Shown piece after piece: positions 1 through 5,976 of a stretch of 8,311 nt of DNA. Positions within the stretch are counted from its first letter, which is position 1. Each line of letters starts with the position of its first letter. This stretch comes from Bog-159 sp049514955 (lineage in GTDB: Bacteria > Acidobacteriota > Terriglobia > Bryobacterales > Bryobacteraceae): contig JBEKUO010000312.1 of the NCBI GenBank assembly GCA_049514955.1, forward strand, positions 1 through 8,311, written 5' to 3'. Below the pieces are notes generated by a model. The model saw only the letters and a list, made by a program, of their open reading frames with translations. It did no database searches and had not been told where the DNA came from. Both the position numbers and the translations under genes were made by a program.

Positions 1-222
1 GAGAACCATCGACGCCAAACGCGCGGTCCGTGGGTACTCGATCCCAATCCCACCGGCAATTTGAACGATCATGAGACACCCGCCGATGATGGTTCCAAAA
101 GGCAGGCTCCAGATCTGACGCAGGGTTTGCCAGGTGTCGGAGTCGTACCACATCAGTGCGATGACGCCGAACAGCACTGCCGACGCGCCAAAGACGATCC
201 GCCCGCACAGCGCTGTTTTCAT
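1..222 (-). CDS. Small membrane protein, DoxX-like (partial, C-terminus beyond window edge)
   Basis: An open frame runs from an ATG at 222 to the left edge without a stop, giving the first 74 residues (MKTALCGRIVFGASAVLFGV...). Two hydrophobic stretches are visible: about residues 8-24, and 45-60 with a Gly-rich IIGG...IAGGIG pattern. A polar loop (WYDSDTWQTLRQIW) separates them. Small helices with this Gly pattern and an early GRIVFGASA segment recall the DoxX-like family of four-helix membrane proteins, but the diagnostic C-terminal half is missing, so the family call is tentative. No good Shine-Dalgarno precedes the ATG. It is divergent from the ClbS-like gene at 490. The product probably sits in the inner membrane; its function is unknown. 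Confidence 0.6.
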   Translation of the reverse strand, partial: MKTALCGRIVFGASAVLFGVIALMWYDSDTWQTLRQIWSLPFGTIIGGCLMIVQIAGGIGIEYPRTARLASMVL

Positions 223-281
223 ACAAGAAACAGTAACACCCTCGCACCGCAAATCGTGTTTCCCCGGATTGTGGTCGTATG

Positions 282-346
282 ACGGCGCATCCTTCCACCA
301 TCGATCGCCGATCCGCAAGAAGTAGCGGAAGGGCGCCCGATCCGCC
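282..346. repeat. Direct repeat, copy 1 (left flank of the ClbS-like gene)
   Basis: This stretch shares a long block with 1161-1232. Both begin ACGGCGCATCCTTCCAC, continue through ATCGATCGCC, GATCCGCAAGAA and GTAGCGG, and end GATCCGCC, with a few small indels and substitutions between copies. A short hairpin (CCGC 313-316 with GCGG 325-328) lies inside, and CCTTCC (291-296) can pair with GGAAGG (327-332). Further similarity (CCGGAACC) occurs just downstream of both copies. No reading frame is conserved through it, so it looks like a structured intergenic repeat. Confidence 0.75.
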
Positions 347-489
347 CGGAACCTCATTTTTACGCTTCCCGGAGCTCTGGTTGCGGGTATCGTGGACCGC
401 GCCGAACTCCTCTCGGAAGAAAAATGGATTGCCAGGACGGCAACCCGGAAGTGGAAGTAAAATGAGAGCGTCCGAAGCGTGAAGGTTCC

Positions 490-1020
490 ATGGGTAAGCG
501 GCTGGCAAGGCGTGAGCTATCTCAAGAAATCAAGGTGGAGCGGGAGGCGCTCAATACGCTTCTCAAGCAGATCAAGCCCCGCCGGATGACGCTGCCGGGT
601 GTTACCCCCGGCGGATGGTCTGTGAAGGACATCCTGGCTCACGTGGTGGGCTGGCAGCAGCGAATCCTGAGTTGGCATGCAGCGGAGCAGCGAGGTGAAA
701 CGCCGGCCGTACCGGCGCCCGGATTGACGTGGAGAGATTTGAAACGCTTCAACGAGATGATCTACCAGGAACATCGCCGGCGTTCGCTCAAAGCGGTGTT
801 ACTCGACTATGAGGCCTTTCATAACCGCATGATCGCTCTTATCGAAGCCACTCCCGATGCAGACCTGGTGGCGGTTGGTCGCTTCAAGTGGATGGGGCCG
901 GCGTGGACGCTCAGCGACTATTGCCGCGCGGAGACTGCCAGTCACTATCGGTGGGCGCGCAAGTGGATTCGCCGCTGGAAGCGCGCACAAGACCAATCTG
1001 AACTTGGGACACGCTGCTAA
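490..1020 (+). CDS. ClbS/DfsB-family (DUF1706) DinB-like four-helix protein
   Basis: This 176-residue protein has the hallmarks of the ClbS/DfsB (DUF1706) family: an early helix (residues 10-28), then GGWSVKDILAHVVGWQQR (41-58, with His51), PAPGLTWRDLKRFNEMIY (75-92), and a C-terminal SHYRWARKWIRRW (151-163, with His152). Length is normal for the family. ClbS of colibactin producers protects the host from its own genotoxin, and the fold is related to the DinB/YfiT helical bundle; most genomic members have unknown substrates. No toxin biosynthesis gene is near, so self-resistance is not shown here. The start is the only convenient ATG; a weak GAAGG (481-485) lies 4 nt upstream. The C-terminus is very basic and ends in a poorly conserved tail. 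It is transcribed alone, flanked by direct repeats. Probably cytoplasmic. Confidence 0.88.
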   Translation: MGKRLARRELSQEIKVEREALNTLLKQIKPRRMTLPGVTPGGWSVKDILAHVVGWQQRILSWHAAEQRGETPAVPAPGLTWRDLKRFNEMIYQEHRRRSLKAVLLDYEAFHNRMIALIEATPDADLVAVGRFKWMGPAWTLSDYCRAETASHYRWARKWIRRWKRAQDQSELGTRC

Positions 1021-1115
1021 TCGTGTTAACAGTACGTCCCCTAAGAAGATTCGCCCTTTTGCTATCGCCACTGCGCAGAACTCCCTGAGCGAGGACAGGC
1101 TCTACGAAAAGCCAG

Positions 1116-1158
1116 CACGTTCAGAACAACACGCTGGCCACCCGCTGTTGTTCTCGTG
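1116..1158. other. Long hairpin downstream of the ClbS-like gene
   Basis: AGAACAACA (1123-1131) is the exact inverse complement of TGTTGTTCT (1146-1154), giving a 9-bp stem around a 14-nt loop. CACG (1116-1119) and CGTG (1155-1158) extend it after a 3-nt bulge. It lies about 100 nt after the ClbS-like stop codon and 2 nt before repeat copy 2. It could end that transcript, but no T-run follows on the plus strand, so it is not a canonical intrinsic terminator. Confidence 0.55.
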
Positions 1159-1160
1159 TC

Positions 1161-1232
1161 ACGGCGCATCCTTCCACTATCGATCGCCGCCGATCCGCAA
1201 GAAAGTAGCGGGATAGTGCCCGGCGATCCGCC
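1161..1232. repeat. Direct repeat, copy 2 (right flank of the ClbS-like gene)
   Basis: Second copy of the element at 282-346, in the same orientation, about 880 bp away. It has three extra bases (GCC) in the ATCGATCGCC/GATCCGC region and other small indels. This copy forms a different closing stem: CACTATC (1175-1181) pairs exactly with GATAGTG (1212-1218), while the inner CCGC...GCGG pair is shared with copy 1. A further inverted repeat follows (GAACCGC 1246-1252 with GCGGTTC 1269-1275). Confidence 0.75.
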
Positions 1233-1310
1233 AGCAAGGGGGCCGGAACCGCAGGGCCGAGTAAGGGTGCGGTTCGCCAGGCACGCTGGAACAAACGCGA
1301 ACGAACGGCT

Positions 1311-1730
1311 TCAGATGGGCTTCGCTGAAAGCCATGCCGCCGCAGTCAAACACACTGTAATCGCGATTGAAAAAACGATCGGGAGGATAAAGAGGTATCT
1401 CCAGCTCACAACCGTGATGGCGGCAAAGCAAAGAGCGAGAGCCCACACCGTGACGCGCATGGCCGCCAAAGTCTCTGCCGGAAGGCCGCCTAGCTGCCAC
1501 GCTAATACCGCCGCGAATAGGTAAAAGACGCCGACCGAGAATCCAGCCGCGGCAAAAAGGTCCCAATATGTCCGGCTGAACCCCTGCACGTCAAAGTGAA
1601 TCGACCGCATTGAGCCAAGAAGCGTATCGACTCCCCATGTGGGATCGGATTGGCGAAAACCAAGTGTATGTCCAACGGCAAAAAGCAGCAGAAAAACAGC
1701 CGCGATTCGATAAAACAGAGAAGCCTTCAT
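1311..1730 (-). CDS. Four-helix integral membrane protein of unknown function
   Basis: This 139-residue protein begins MKASLFYRIAAVFLLLFAVG. An ATG further upstream (1817) keeps the frame open, but the ATG at 1730 is preferred because GGAGG (plus-strand CCTCC 1737-1741) lies 6 nt before it and the first helix then starts at residue 6. Hydrophobic helices are at about 6-24, 57-79, 88-108 and 111-132. A soluble loop after helix 1 contains GHTLGFRQSD, with SRTYWDLF leading into helix 2. The GHT...F/MxVxGxSRTYWDxx pattern matches small uncharacterised membrane proteins that I recall from Acidobacteriota and other soil bacteria (possibly the LIC_13387-like family; from memory, unchecked). No catalytic motif is evident. 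It runs alone on the minus strand toward the repeat region. Confidence 0.8.
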   Translation of the reverse strand: MKASLFYRIAAVFLLLFAVGHTLGFRQSDPTWGVDTLLGSMRSIHFDVQGFSRTYWDLFAAAGFSVGVFYLFAAVLAWQLGGLPAETLAAMRVTVWALALCFAAITVVSWRYLFILPIVFSIAITVCLTAAAWLSAKPI

Positions 1731-2234
1731 GTCTTGCCTCCGAAGATAACGGCGGCAGTGTACCACAAGTGCCCGCGCCGCATGTGCACTGGATTGCCCG
1801 CCCCTCCTGCGGAGCAACAGCGCGTGCAGCCTCTCTGAGCGCCGAGAGCTTCCGGGAGCTCTCCGCGCGGCTTGATCCGTTAAAACGAAAAATTGGGCGT
1901 TCGGTTCCGTTCAAGGTTACGAGAGACGTGATAGCTAAACTCAGGGCCGGATTCACAACTGACGGTGATCCACAGTCCGATACGCCATGTGCCCTGATCG
2001 ATCCGGCTCAGGCCGGTTTCGACTCGAATATCTTCCTGCGACCGGAAAACGGACCTTCAAGGCCGAACGCGCTATCTCAAAAACCACACACCCTTCAGCA
2101 AAGGGTTCCCCCGATCCTCGGTGACAATCTTCGAAAAGAAATCTTAGCCCGATATTCCAATCACCTACAGACATACTTATCCCCACAGCGCCGGAAAGCG
2201 GCTGCCCCCGTGCTACCGTGAATGCAGAAAAGGT

Positions 2235-2259
2235 GCAGGCGCTTTCGCCTGCCAACCCG
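2235..2259. repeat. REP-like hairpin element, copy 1
   Basis: GCAGGCG (2235-2241) and CGCCTGC (2246-2252) form a perfect 7-bp stem around CTTT. The right part, 2239-2259, recurs base for base at 2465-2485. Short GC-rich palindromes repeated between genes are typical of REP-type elements, although only two copies are visible here. Confidence 0.6.
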
Positions 2260-2458
2260 TTTGACGACCGAGTTGCCAAAGCCTCGCGCCCCAATGCGCC
2301 GACATGGGCTGCGCCGCGCTGCGAAATGTAACGCTCTGCAACATATTGCAACACTGCTTGCCGGACTCCGCCAAGGGCTAAGTCCCGCCAATACAGGGAG
2401 ATGGCACGGGTATGTAACAACCTTCGAAAAAAAAACTTCTGTGGCCAACCGCGCGGTG

Positions 2459-2485
2459 GGGCACGCGCTTTCGCCTGCCAACCCG
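2459..2485. repeat. REP-like hairpin element, copy 2 (degenerate stem)
   Basis: Identical to 2239-2259 over 21 bases (2465-2485). The left arm differs (GCACGCG instead of GCAGGCG), leaving one mismatch in the 7-bp stem, so this copy looks decayed. It lies 60 nt before the start of the cstA operon's first gene. Confidence 0.55.
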
Positions 2486-2523
2486 GCCCCGCCGCCGGGA
2501 GCGCCAAACCCTCGCCGCGGCGA

Positions 2524-2532
2524 TGCTAACAT
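2524..2532 (+). promoter_or_regulatory. Extended -10 box for the cstA operon
   Basis: TGCTAACAT fits an extended -10 (TG-N-TAACAT). The box ends 12 nt before the ATG at 2545, so transcription would begin about 6 nt before the start codon, consistent with the absence of a Shine-Dalgarno. No -35 hexamer is recognisable. The identical nonamer precedes the selenoprotein gene at 5977. Confidence 0.45.
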
Positions 2533-2544
2533 AAGATTCGAATC

Positions 2545-3327
2545 ATGTCGTCGCCCGTCATCCCGCCGCCGCTCCAGGCCCTCGGCAACCGCCCGTTCTC
2601 GTTTTACCCGGCGCTGCTCAACATCGAGCACAACAAGTGGCAGTATCGCAAAGCCACCTGGTCCGACGTCCTGGTGGTCAATTCGCGCACCGGCCAGGAG
2701 ATCTGGATTCCGCGCCGCTTCCTCGGCGAGATCTCCCGCATCGAAGATCCCGTGGTCATCGTGGGACTGCTCAAGGAACTCGAGTACCGCGCCGGGGCCG
2801 TGTGGCCCTATCAGCGCCGTGTGATCGAAATGCCCATCGCGGTGAACGCATCTGCGCCGCAGCCGGCCCCCGCGCGTAAGGCCACCCTTGCCCCAGTCGT
2901 CGGCATCCGCCTTGAATCCAAACCCGACTTGCACATCTTCCGGCTGGTAGGCGGCATCCTCGTGGTGGGCGTCGTGGCCGCTTACTTCGTGGTGAACTTC
3001 TACCGCGACGCCGTGCCGCGCTCCCGCATCAGCTACACTGTCAGCGACCAGTCCTACCTGGCGCTCACCGCTCAGGACGATTTCGGAGCGGTGGTCCGCA
3101 AACTCGGCACGCCCGTGCGCGACCGCTGGATGACGGAAGGCGGCGCCCATCAGTACCGCGCGCTTTCGTATCCGGACCGGGCCTACACGATCGTCCTGAT
3201 GGGCGCCGATCGCCAGAAGGCCGCCTATATCGGCGCGCTCGACGAGAACTGGAATCCCATCCACGCGGTCGAGATCCCCGGCGGCGCTAGCGCCGATTCG
3301 CTGCTGCGCGCCCTCCCGCGCTTTTAG
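2545..3327 (+). CDS. Single-pass membrane protein of unknown function, first gene of the cstA operon
   Basis: I do not recognise this 260-residue protein. The N-terminal part (about 20-95) looks like a compact cytoplasmic domain with NKWQYRKATWSDVLVVNS, IWIPRRFLGEIS and VVGLLKELEYR. A Pro/Ala-rich linker (102-112) follows, then one clear membrane helix at about 132-151 (LVGGILVVGVVAAYFVV). A soluble C-terminal domain (about 160-260) includes DDFGAVVRKLGTPVRDRW and RALSYPDRAYTIVLMG, which resembles small periplasmic sensing or assembly domains in length only. There is no signal peptide, so the topology is probably N-in/C-out. Its stop is 13 nt before cstA, and codon use matches cstA. The position suggests a role linked to the transporter (assembly, stability or sensing); this is inference. 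The ATG lacks a Shine-Dalgarno but lies close to the TGCTAACAT box. Confidence 0.82.
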   Translation: MSSPVIPPPLQALGNRPFSFYPALLNIEHNKWQYRKATWSDVLVVNSRTGQEIWIPRRFLGEISRIEDPVVIVGLLKELEYRAGAVWPYQRRVIEMPIAVNASAPQPAPARKATLAPVVGIRLESKPDLHIFRLVGGILVVGVVAAYFVVNFYRDAVPRSRISYTVSDQSYLALTAQDDFGAVVRKLGTPVRDRWMTEGGAHQYRALSYPDRAYTIVLMGADRQKAAYIGALDENWNPIHAVEIPGGASADSLLRALPRF

Positions 3328-3340
3328 TAGACTCGTTCGA

Positions 3341-5404
3341 ATGAAAAGGGTTCTCGCGTATCTGGCGTGGGCGGCCGTAGCTCTGGTGGCGGCCTTCTGC
3401 CTCGCAGGCCTCGCGCTCAACCGCGGCGAGCCCATCAACAGCATTTGGCTGCTGCTGGCCGCCTCCTGCATCTACCTGCTCGGATTCCGCTTCTACGGTA
3501 AATTCATCGCCGCCCGCGTGATGGCGCTCAACGATCAACGCGCCACGCCGGCCGAACGCCTGCGCGACGGCATCGATTTCGAGCCGACTAACAAATGGAT
3601 CCTGTTGGGCCATCATTTCGCTGCCATCGCCGGACCCGGACCGCTGGTCGGCCCCGTGCTCGCGGCCCAGTTCGGCTACCTCCCCGGCACGCTCTGGATC
3701 ATCCTCGGCGCGGTCCTCGGCGGCGCCGTTCAGGACTTCGTCATCCTGTTCGCTTCCATGCGCCGCGACGGCAAGTCGCTCGGCCAGATGGCGCGTGAAG
3801 AGATCGGCCGAGTCGGCGGATTCACCGCCCTGCTCACCGTGCTGCTCATCATGATCATCCTGCTGGCGGTCGTGGCGCTGGTCGTAGTCAATGCGTTGAA
3901 GGGCAGTCCCTGGGGTACGTTTACCATCGTGGCCACCATGCCCATCGCAGTTTTCATGGGCCTGTACCTGCGCTACTGGCGGCCCGGCAAAGTGCTGGAA
4001 TGCTCCGTCATCGGCTTCATCCTGGTGATGGCCAGCATCTTCCTTGGACAAACCGTATCGCAGTCGGCGGTGCTGGCCCCCTGGTTCACGTTGTCCGGGA
4101 TGGCTCTCGCGATCGCCATCATCGTCTACGGATTCTTGGCCAGCGCGCTGCCGGTCTGGCTGCTGCTGGCGCCCCGCGGCTATCTCAGCACTTTCGTCAA
4201 GCTCGGCGTGCTGCTGTTGCTGGCGGCCGGCATCCTGATCGTGCGGCCGCAACTGCAGCTTCCAGCGTTCACCCGCTTCGTGGATGGCAGCGGTCCCATC
4301 TTCGCCGGCAAGATCTTTCCGTTCTGCTTCATCACCATCGCCTGTGGCGCCATCTCCGGCTTCCACTCGCTGATCTCCTCCGGCACCACGCCCAAGATGA
4401 TCGCCAAGGAATGGCATGCCTGGCCGGTCGGTTACGGCTCCATGCTGCTCGAAGGCTTCGTGGCGGTGATGGCCATGATCGCCGCATCCGTGATGCAGCC
4501 GGGCGTATTCTTCGCGGTAAACTCACCCGCCGGCATCGTCGGGACAACGCCGGCCGCGGCCGCCGCTACCATTTCCGCCTGGGGCTTCCCCGTCACTCCC
4601 GCCGAAATGCAGACCCTGGCGCGCGATGTGGGCGAGCAGACGCTGTTCTATCGCACTGGAGGCGCACCGTCGCTCGCGCTGGGCATGGCCCACATTTTCG
4701 CGCGTGGCGGCGGCCGGGCACTGGTCGGTTTCTGGTATCACTTCGCCATCATGTTCGAAGCGCTGTTCATCCTGACCATCGTGGATGCCGGCACGCGCGT
4801 GGGCCGCTTCATGCTGCAAGATCTTCTCGGCCACGTGTGGGCGCCCTTGGGACGCACAAGCTGGATGCCCGGCGTGATCGTCTTCAGCGCCGCGATTGTA
4901 GGCGCTTGGGGCTACTTCCTCTATCAGGGCGTGCGCGATCCGCTGGGCGGCATCAACTCGCTCTGGCCCCTGTTTGGCATCGCCAATCAATTGCTGGCGG
5001 CCATCGCCCTGTGCGTGGCCACCACCATCCTGATCAAGATGCACAGCGCGCGCTATCTCTGGATCACCTCGATTCCGCTGGCCTGGCTGCTGCTGGTGAC
5101 CTTCACGGCCGCCTGGCAGAAGATCTTTTCGCCGGTGCCGGCCATCGGTTTTCTGGCACAGGCGGATAAGCTGGAAAACGCGTTGCGCACCGGCGCAGTA
5201 GCCGCGGCCAAAGCCGTCGAGACCCGCGCGCTGATCTTCAATGCACGGCTCGATGCGGCGCTGTGCGGCTTATTTCTAGTGCTGGTGACGACCATCCTGA
5301 TCGATTCCATACGCGTGTGGATCGGCATCCTGCGCGGCCGTCGCGAAGCTACCGTGCGCGAGGCCCCCTTCGTGCTCTCGCAACTCCGCGCGGAGGAATT
5401 ATGA
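3341..5404 (+). CDS. cstA: Carbon starvation protein A, pyruvate/peptide uptake transporter
   Basis: This 687-residue polytopic inner-membrane protein matches CstA along its full length (E. coli CstA is about 700). The family signature is at about 84-155: NKWILLGHHFAAIAGPGPLV, then GYLPGTLWIILG and GGAVQDFVILF, followed by RRDGKSLGQMAREEIG. Many hydrophobic helices follow, with conserved SGFHSLISSGTTPKMI in the middle and a long C-terminal helical domain. Family members (CstA, BtsT/YjiY) import pyruvate, and CstA has also been linked to peptide use under carbon starvation. The ATG at 3341 has no good Shine-Dalgarno; it follows the upstream stop by 13 nt, so translational coupling is likely. 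The 3' end overlaps ybdD by 4 nt (ATGA). No BtsS/BtsR-type two-component genes are next to it. Which substrate this homologue carries cannot be read from sequence. Confidence 0.96.
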   Translation: MKRVLAYLAWAAVALVAAFCLAGLALNRGEPINSIWLLLAASCIYLLGFRFYGKFIAARVMALNDQRATPAERLRDGIDFEPTNKWILLGHHFAAIAGPGPLVGPVLAAQFGYLPGTLWIILGAVLGGAVQDFVILFASMRRDGKSLGQMAREEIGRVGGFTALLTVLLIMIILLAVVALVVVNALKGSPWGTFTIVATMPIAVFMGLYLRYWRPGKVLECSVIGFILVMASIFLGQTVSQSAVLAPWFTLSGMALAIAIIVYGFLASALPVWLLLAPRGYLSTFVKLGVLLLLAAGILIVRPQLQLPAFTRFVDGSGPIFAGKIFPFCFITIACGAISGFHSLISSGTTPKMIAKEWHAWPVGYGSMLLEGFVAVMAMIAASVMQPGVFFAVNSPAGIVGTTPAAAAATISAWGFPVTPAEMQTLARDVGEQTLFYRTGGAPSLALGMAHIFARGGGRALVGFWYHFAIMFEALFILTIVDAGTRVGRFMLQDLLGHVWAPLGRTSWMPGVIVFSAAIVGAWGYFLYQGVRDPLGGINSLWPLFGIANQLLAAIALCVATTILIKMHSARYLWITSIPLAWLLLVTFTAAWQKIFSPVPAIGFLAQADKLENALRTGAVAAAKAVETRALIFNARLDAALCGLFLVLVTTILIDSIRVWIGILRGRREATVREAPFVLSQLRAEEL

Positions 5405-5577
5405 CGCGGCTCCGTGAAATCGTGCGGCTGTTGGCAGATCTCCTGCGCGAACTGGCCGACGAGAGTGCCTACCAGCGCCATCTCGACCGCAACGGACGCC
5501 AGCATTCCGCCGTCGAATGGAGGCGCTTTTCGGAAGCCCGCCTCAGCGCGAAATACTCTAGCCCGAAGTGCTGTTAA
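5401..5577 (+). CDS. ybdD: YbdD/YjiX-family small protein, CstA partner
   Basis: A 58-residue protein whose ATG (5401) overlaps the cstA TGA (5402-5404). GGAGG at 5392-5396 sits just upstream within cstA, and this decides the start; earlier in-frame ATGs lie deep inside cstA. The YbdD/YjiX (DUF466) features are present: a short N-terminal helix (LREIVRLLADLLREL), a YQRHLDRNGRQH segment, EWRRFSEAR, and the diagnostic Cys-Cys C-terminus (KYSSPKCC). E. coli YbdD (65 residues) ends with a similar RYGG...CC tail. YbdD is required with CstA for pyruvate uptake in E. coli, and the same pairing occurs for YjiX/YjiY. The MPDY-type motif typical of enterobacterial members is replaced by ELADESAY. Confidence 0.93.
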   Translation: MTRLREIVRLLADLLRELADESAYQRHLDRNGRQHSAVEWRRFSEARLSAKYSSPKCC

Positions 5578-5590
5578 CGCGCTGCTGGCG

Positions 5591-5893
5591 CTATGCCCGG
5601 GCCTGCCCCCCATTCCCTCCCGGACGCAGCGCGTCGATCAGCGATTGCAGCTTATGTTCCGTTTCCAATTGGGCGGCGGCCAGCGTGGTAATGTAGCCGT
5701 CGAGCCTTTCGTCGGCCTCTTGCCGCCGCACGCGCTCTCGCCGCGCTTCCTCGACAGATAAGCGCACAGCGCGCCGCAACTCTGCCCGGATTTCACCCAT
5801 CTCTTTGTCATGCCGCTCTTCGGCGGCCACTGCCATCTCCCGGATTAGGTCTGCGGTGGCTTCGAACCTCCGCTTGATGTCGTCGTCGCTCAC
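5591..5893 (-). CDS. Small charged coiled-coil protein of unknown function
   Basis: The preferred start is the GTG at 5893, giving 100 residues starting MSDDDIKRRFEATADLIREM. AAGGGGG (plus-strand 5899-5905) lies 5 nt upstream, and codons only become GC3-rich from here on. In-frame ATGs at 5923, 5929 and 5956 would give up to 121 residues but lack ribosome-binding sites and run across AT-rich promoter-like sequence. The protein is a long amphipathic helix rich in Glu, Arg and Ala (about 5-85: RHDKEMGEIRAELRRAV, VEEARRERVRRQEADERL), with a disordered Gly-rich tail (GGNGGQARA). It has no cysteine, membrane segment or enzymatic motif. It converges on ybdD with a gap of only 13 nt and no clear terminator between. 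It is probably a cytoplasmic oligomer; its function is unknown. Confidence 0.72.
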   Translation of the reverse strand: MSDDDIKRRFEATADLIREMAVAAEERHDKEMGEIRAELRRAVRLSVEEARRERVRRQEADERLDGYITTLAAAQLETEHKLQSLIDALRPGGNGGQARA

Positions 5894-5898
5894 GACTT

Positions 5899-5930
5899 CC
5901 CCCTTATCCTGCCCTTCACTCATTATCATA
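5899..5930 (-). promoter_or_regulatory. Candidate -10 box and Shine-Dalgarno for the coiled-coil gene
   Basis: On the minus strand, TATGAT (5930-5925) resembles a -10 hexamer and AAGGGGG (5905-5899) a ribosome-binding site 5 nt before the GTG at 5893. The implied leader is about 25 nt. No -35 box is recognisable. This arrangement is the main argument for the shorter gene model. Confidence 0.35.
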
Positions 5931-5960
5931 TTCGTTTTCGGGCGCCCACGCGCCATTGGC

Positions 5961-5969
5961 TGCTAACAT
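5961..5969 (+). promoter_or_regulatory. Extended -10 box for the selenoprotein gene
   Basis: TGCTAACAT, identical to the box at 2524-2532. Its last base is 7 nt before the GTG start at 5977, so the predicted first transcribed base is at or next to the start codon, implying a leaderless mRNA. A TGA at 5974-5976 closes the frame immediately upstream, so no earlier start is possible. No clear -35 element is seen. Confidence 0.45.
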
Positions 5970-5976
5970 GAACTGA

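Larger units (their letters stand above)
1731..2544. other. Long gene-free region with hairpins
   Basis: No convincing gene was found in roughly 810 bp. The open frames here show no family motif, no ribosome-binding site and no third-position GC bias like the neighbouring genes. Structure is present instead: GAGAGCT (1844-1850) pairs with AGCTCTC (1857-1863); CCGGC (2003-2007) pairs with GCCGG (2012-2016) followed by TTT; ACCCTT (2090-2095) pairs with AAGGGT (2101-2106). A 9-A run lies at 2427-2435, and two related REP-like elements occur at about 2235 and 2465. The region separates a minus-strand gene from the plus-strand cstA operon, so it contains both promoter regions, and perhaps decayed sequence. 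Confidence 0.6.

Noticed and set aside
429..463. Promoter for the ClbS-like gene (TTGCCA and TAAAAT)
   Set aside because: The spacing is 23 nt, too long for a normal -35/-10 pair.
2177..2185. DnaA-box-like TTATCCCCA
   Set aside because: A single near match without clustering, an AT-rich unwinding region or dnaA/dnaN neighbours.
1610..2221. 203-codon plus-strand open frame
   Set aside because: Its first part is antisense to the membrane protein at 1311-1730; the remainder has no codon bias, ribosome-binding site or recognisable motif.
2402..2417. Sigma-54-like promoter (TGGCACG) upstream of the cstA operon
   Set aside because: The -24 half is perfect, but the -12 half reads TGTAA instead of TTGCA, losing the essential GC; the box at 2524 is a better candidate.
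1953..2507. 184-codon minus-strand open frame
   Set aside because: It runs through the REP-like repeats and intergenic hairpins, with no motif and an atypical composition.
2161..3471. 436-codon minus-strand open frame
   Set aside because: It is antisense to the cstA-operon first gene, has low-complexity His/Arg/Gly-rich composition and no family motif; it results from high GC.
3287..4417. 376-codon minus-strand open frame rich in Gln, Asp, Glu and His
   Set aside because: It is a shadow of the cstA coding strand, whose product is unmistakable.
4000..5169. 389-codon plus-strand open frame inside cstA in another frame
   Set aside because: Arg/His-rich product without motifs, lying fully inside cstA.
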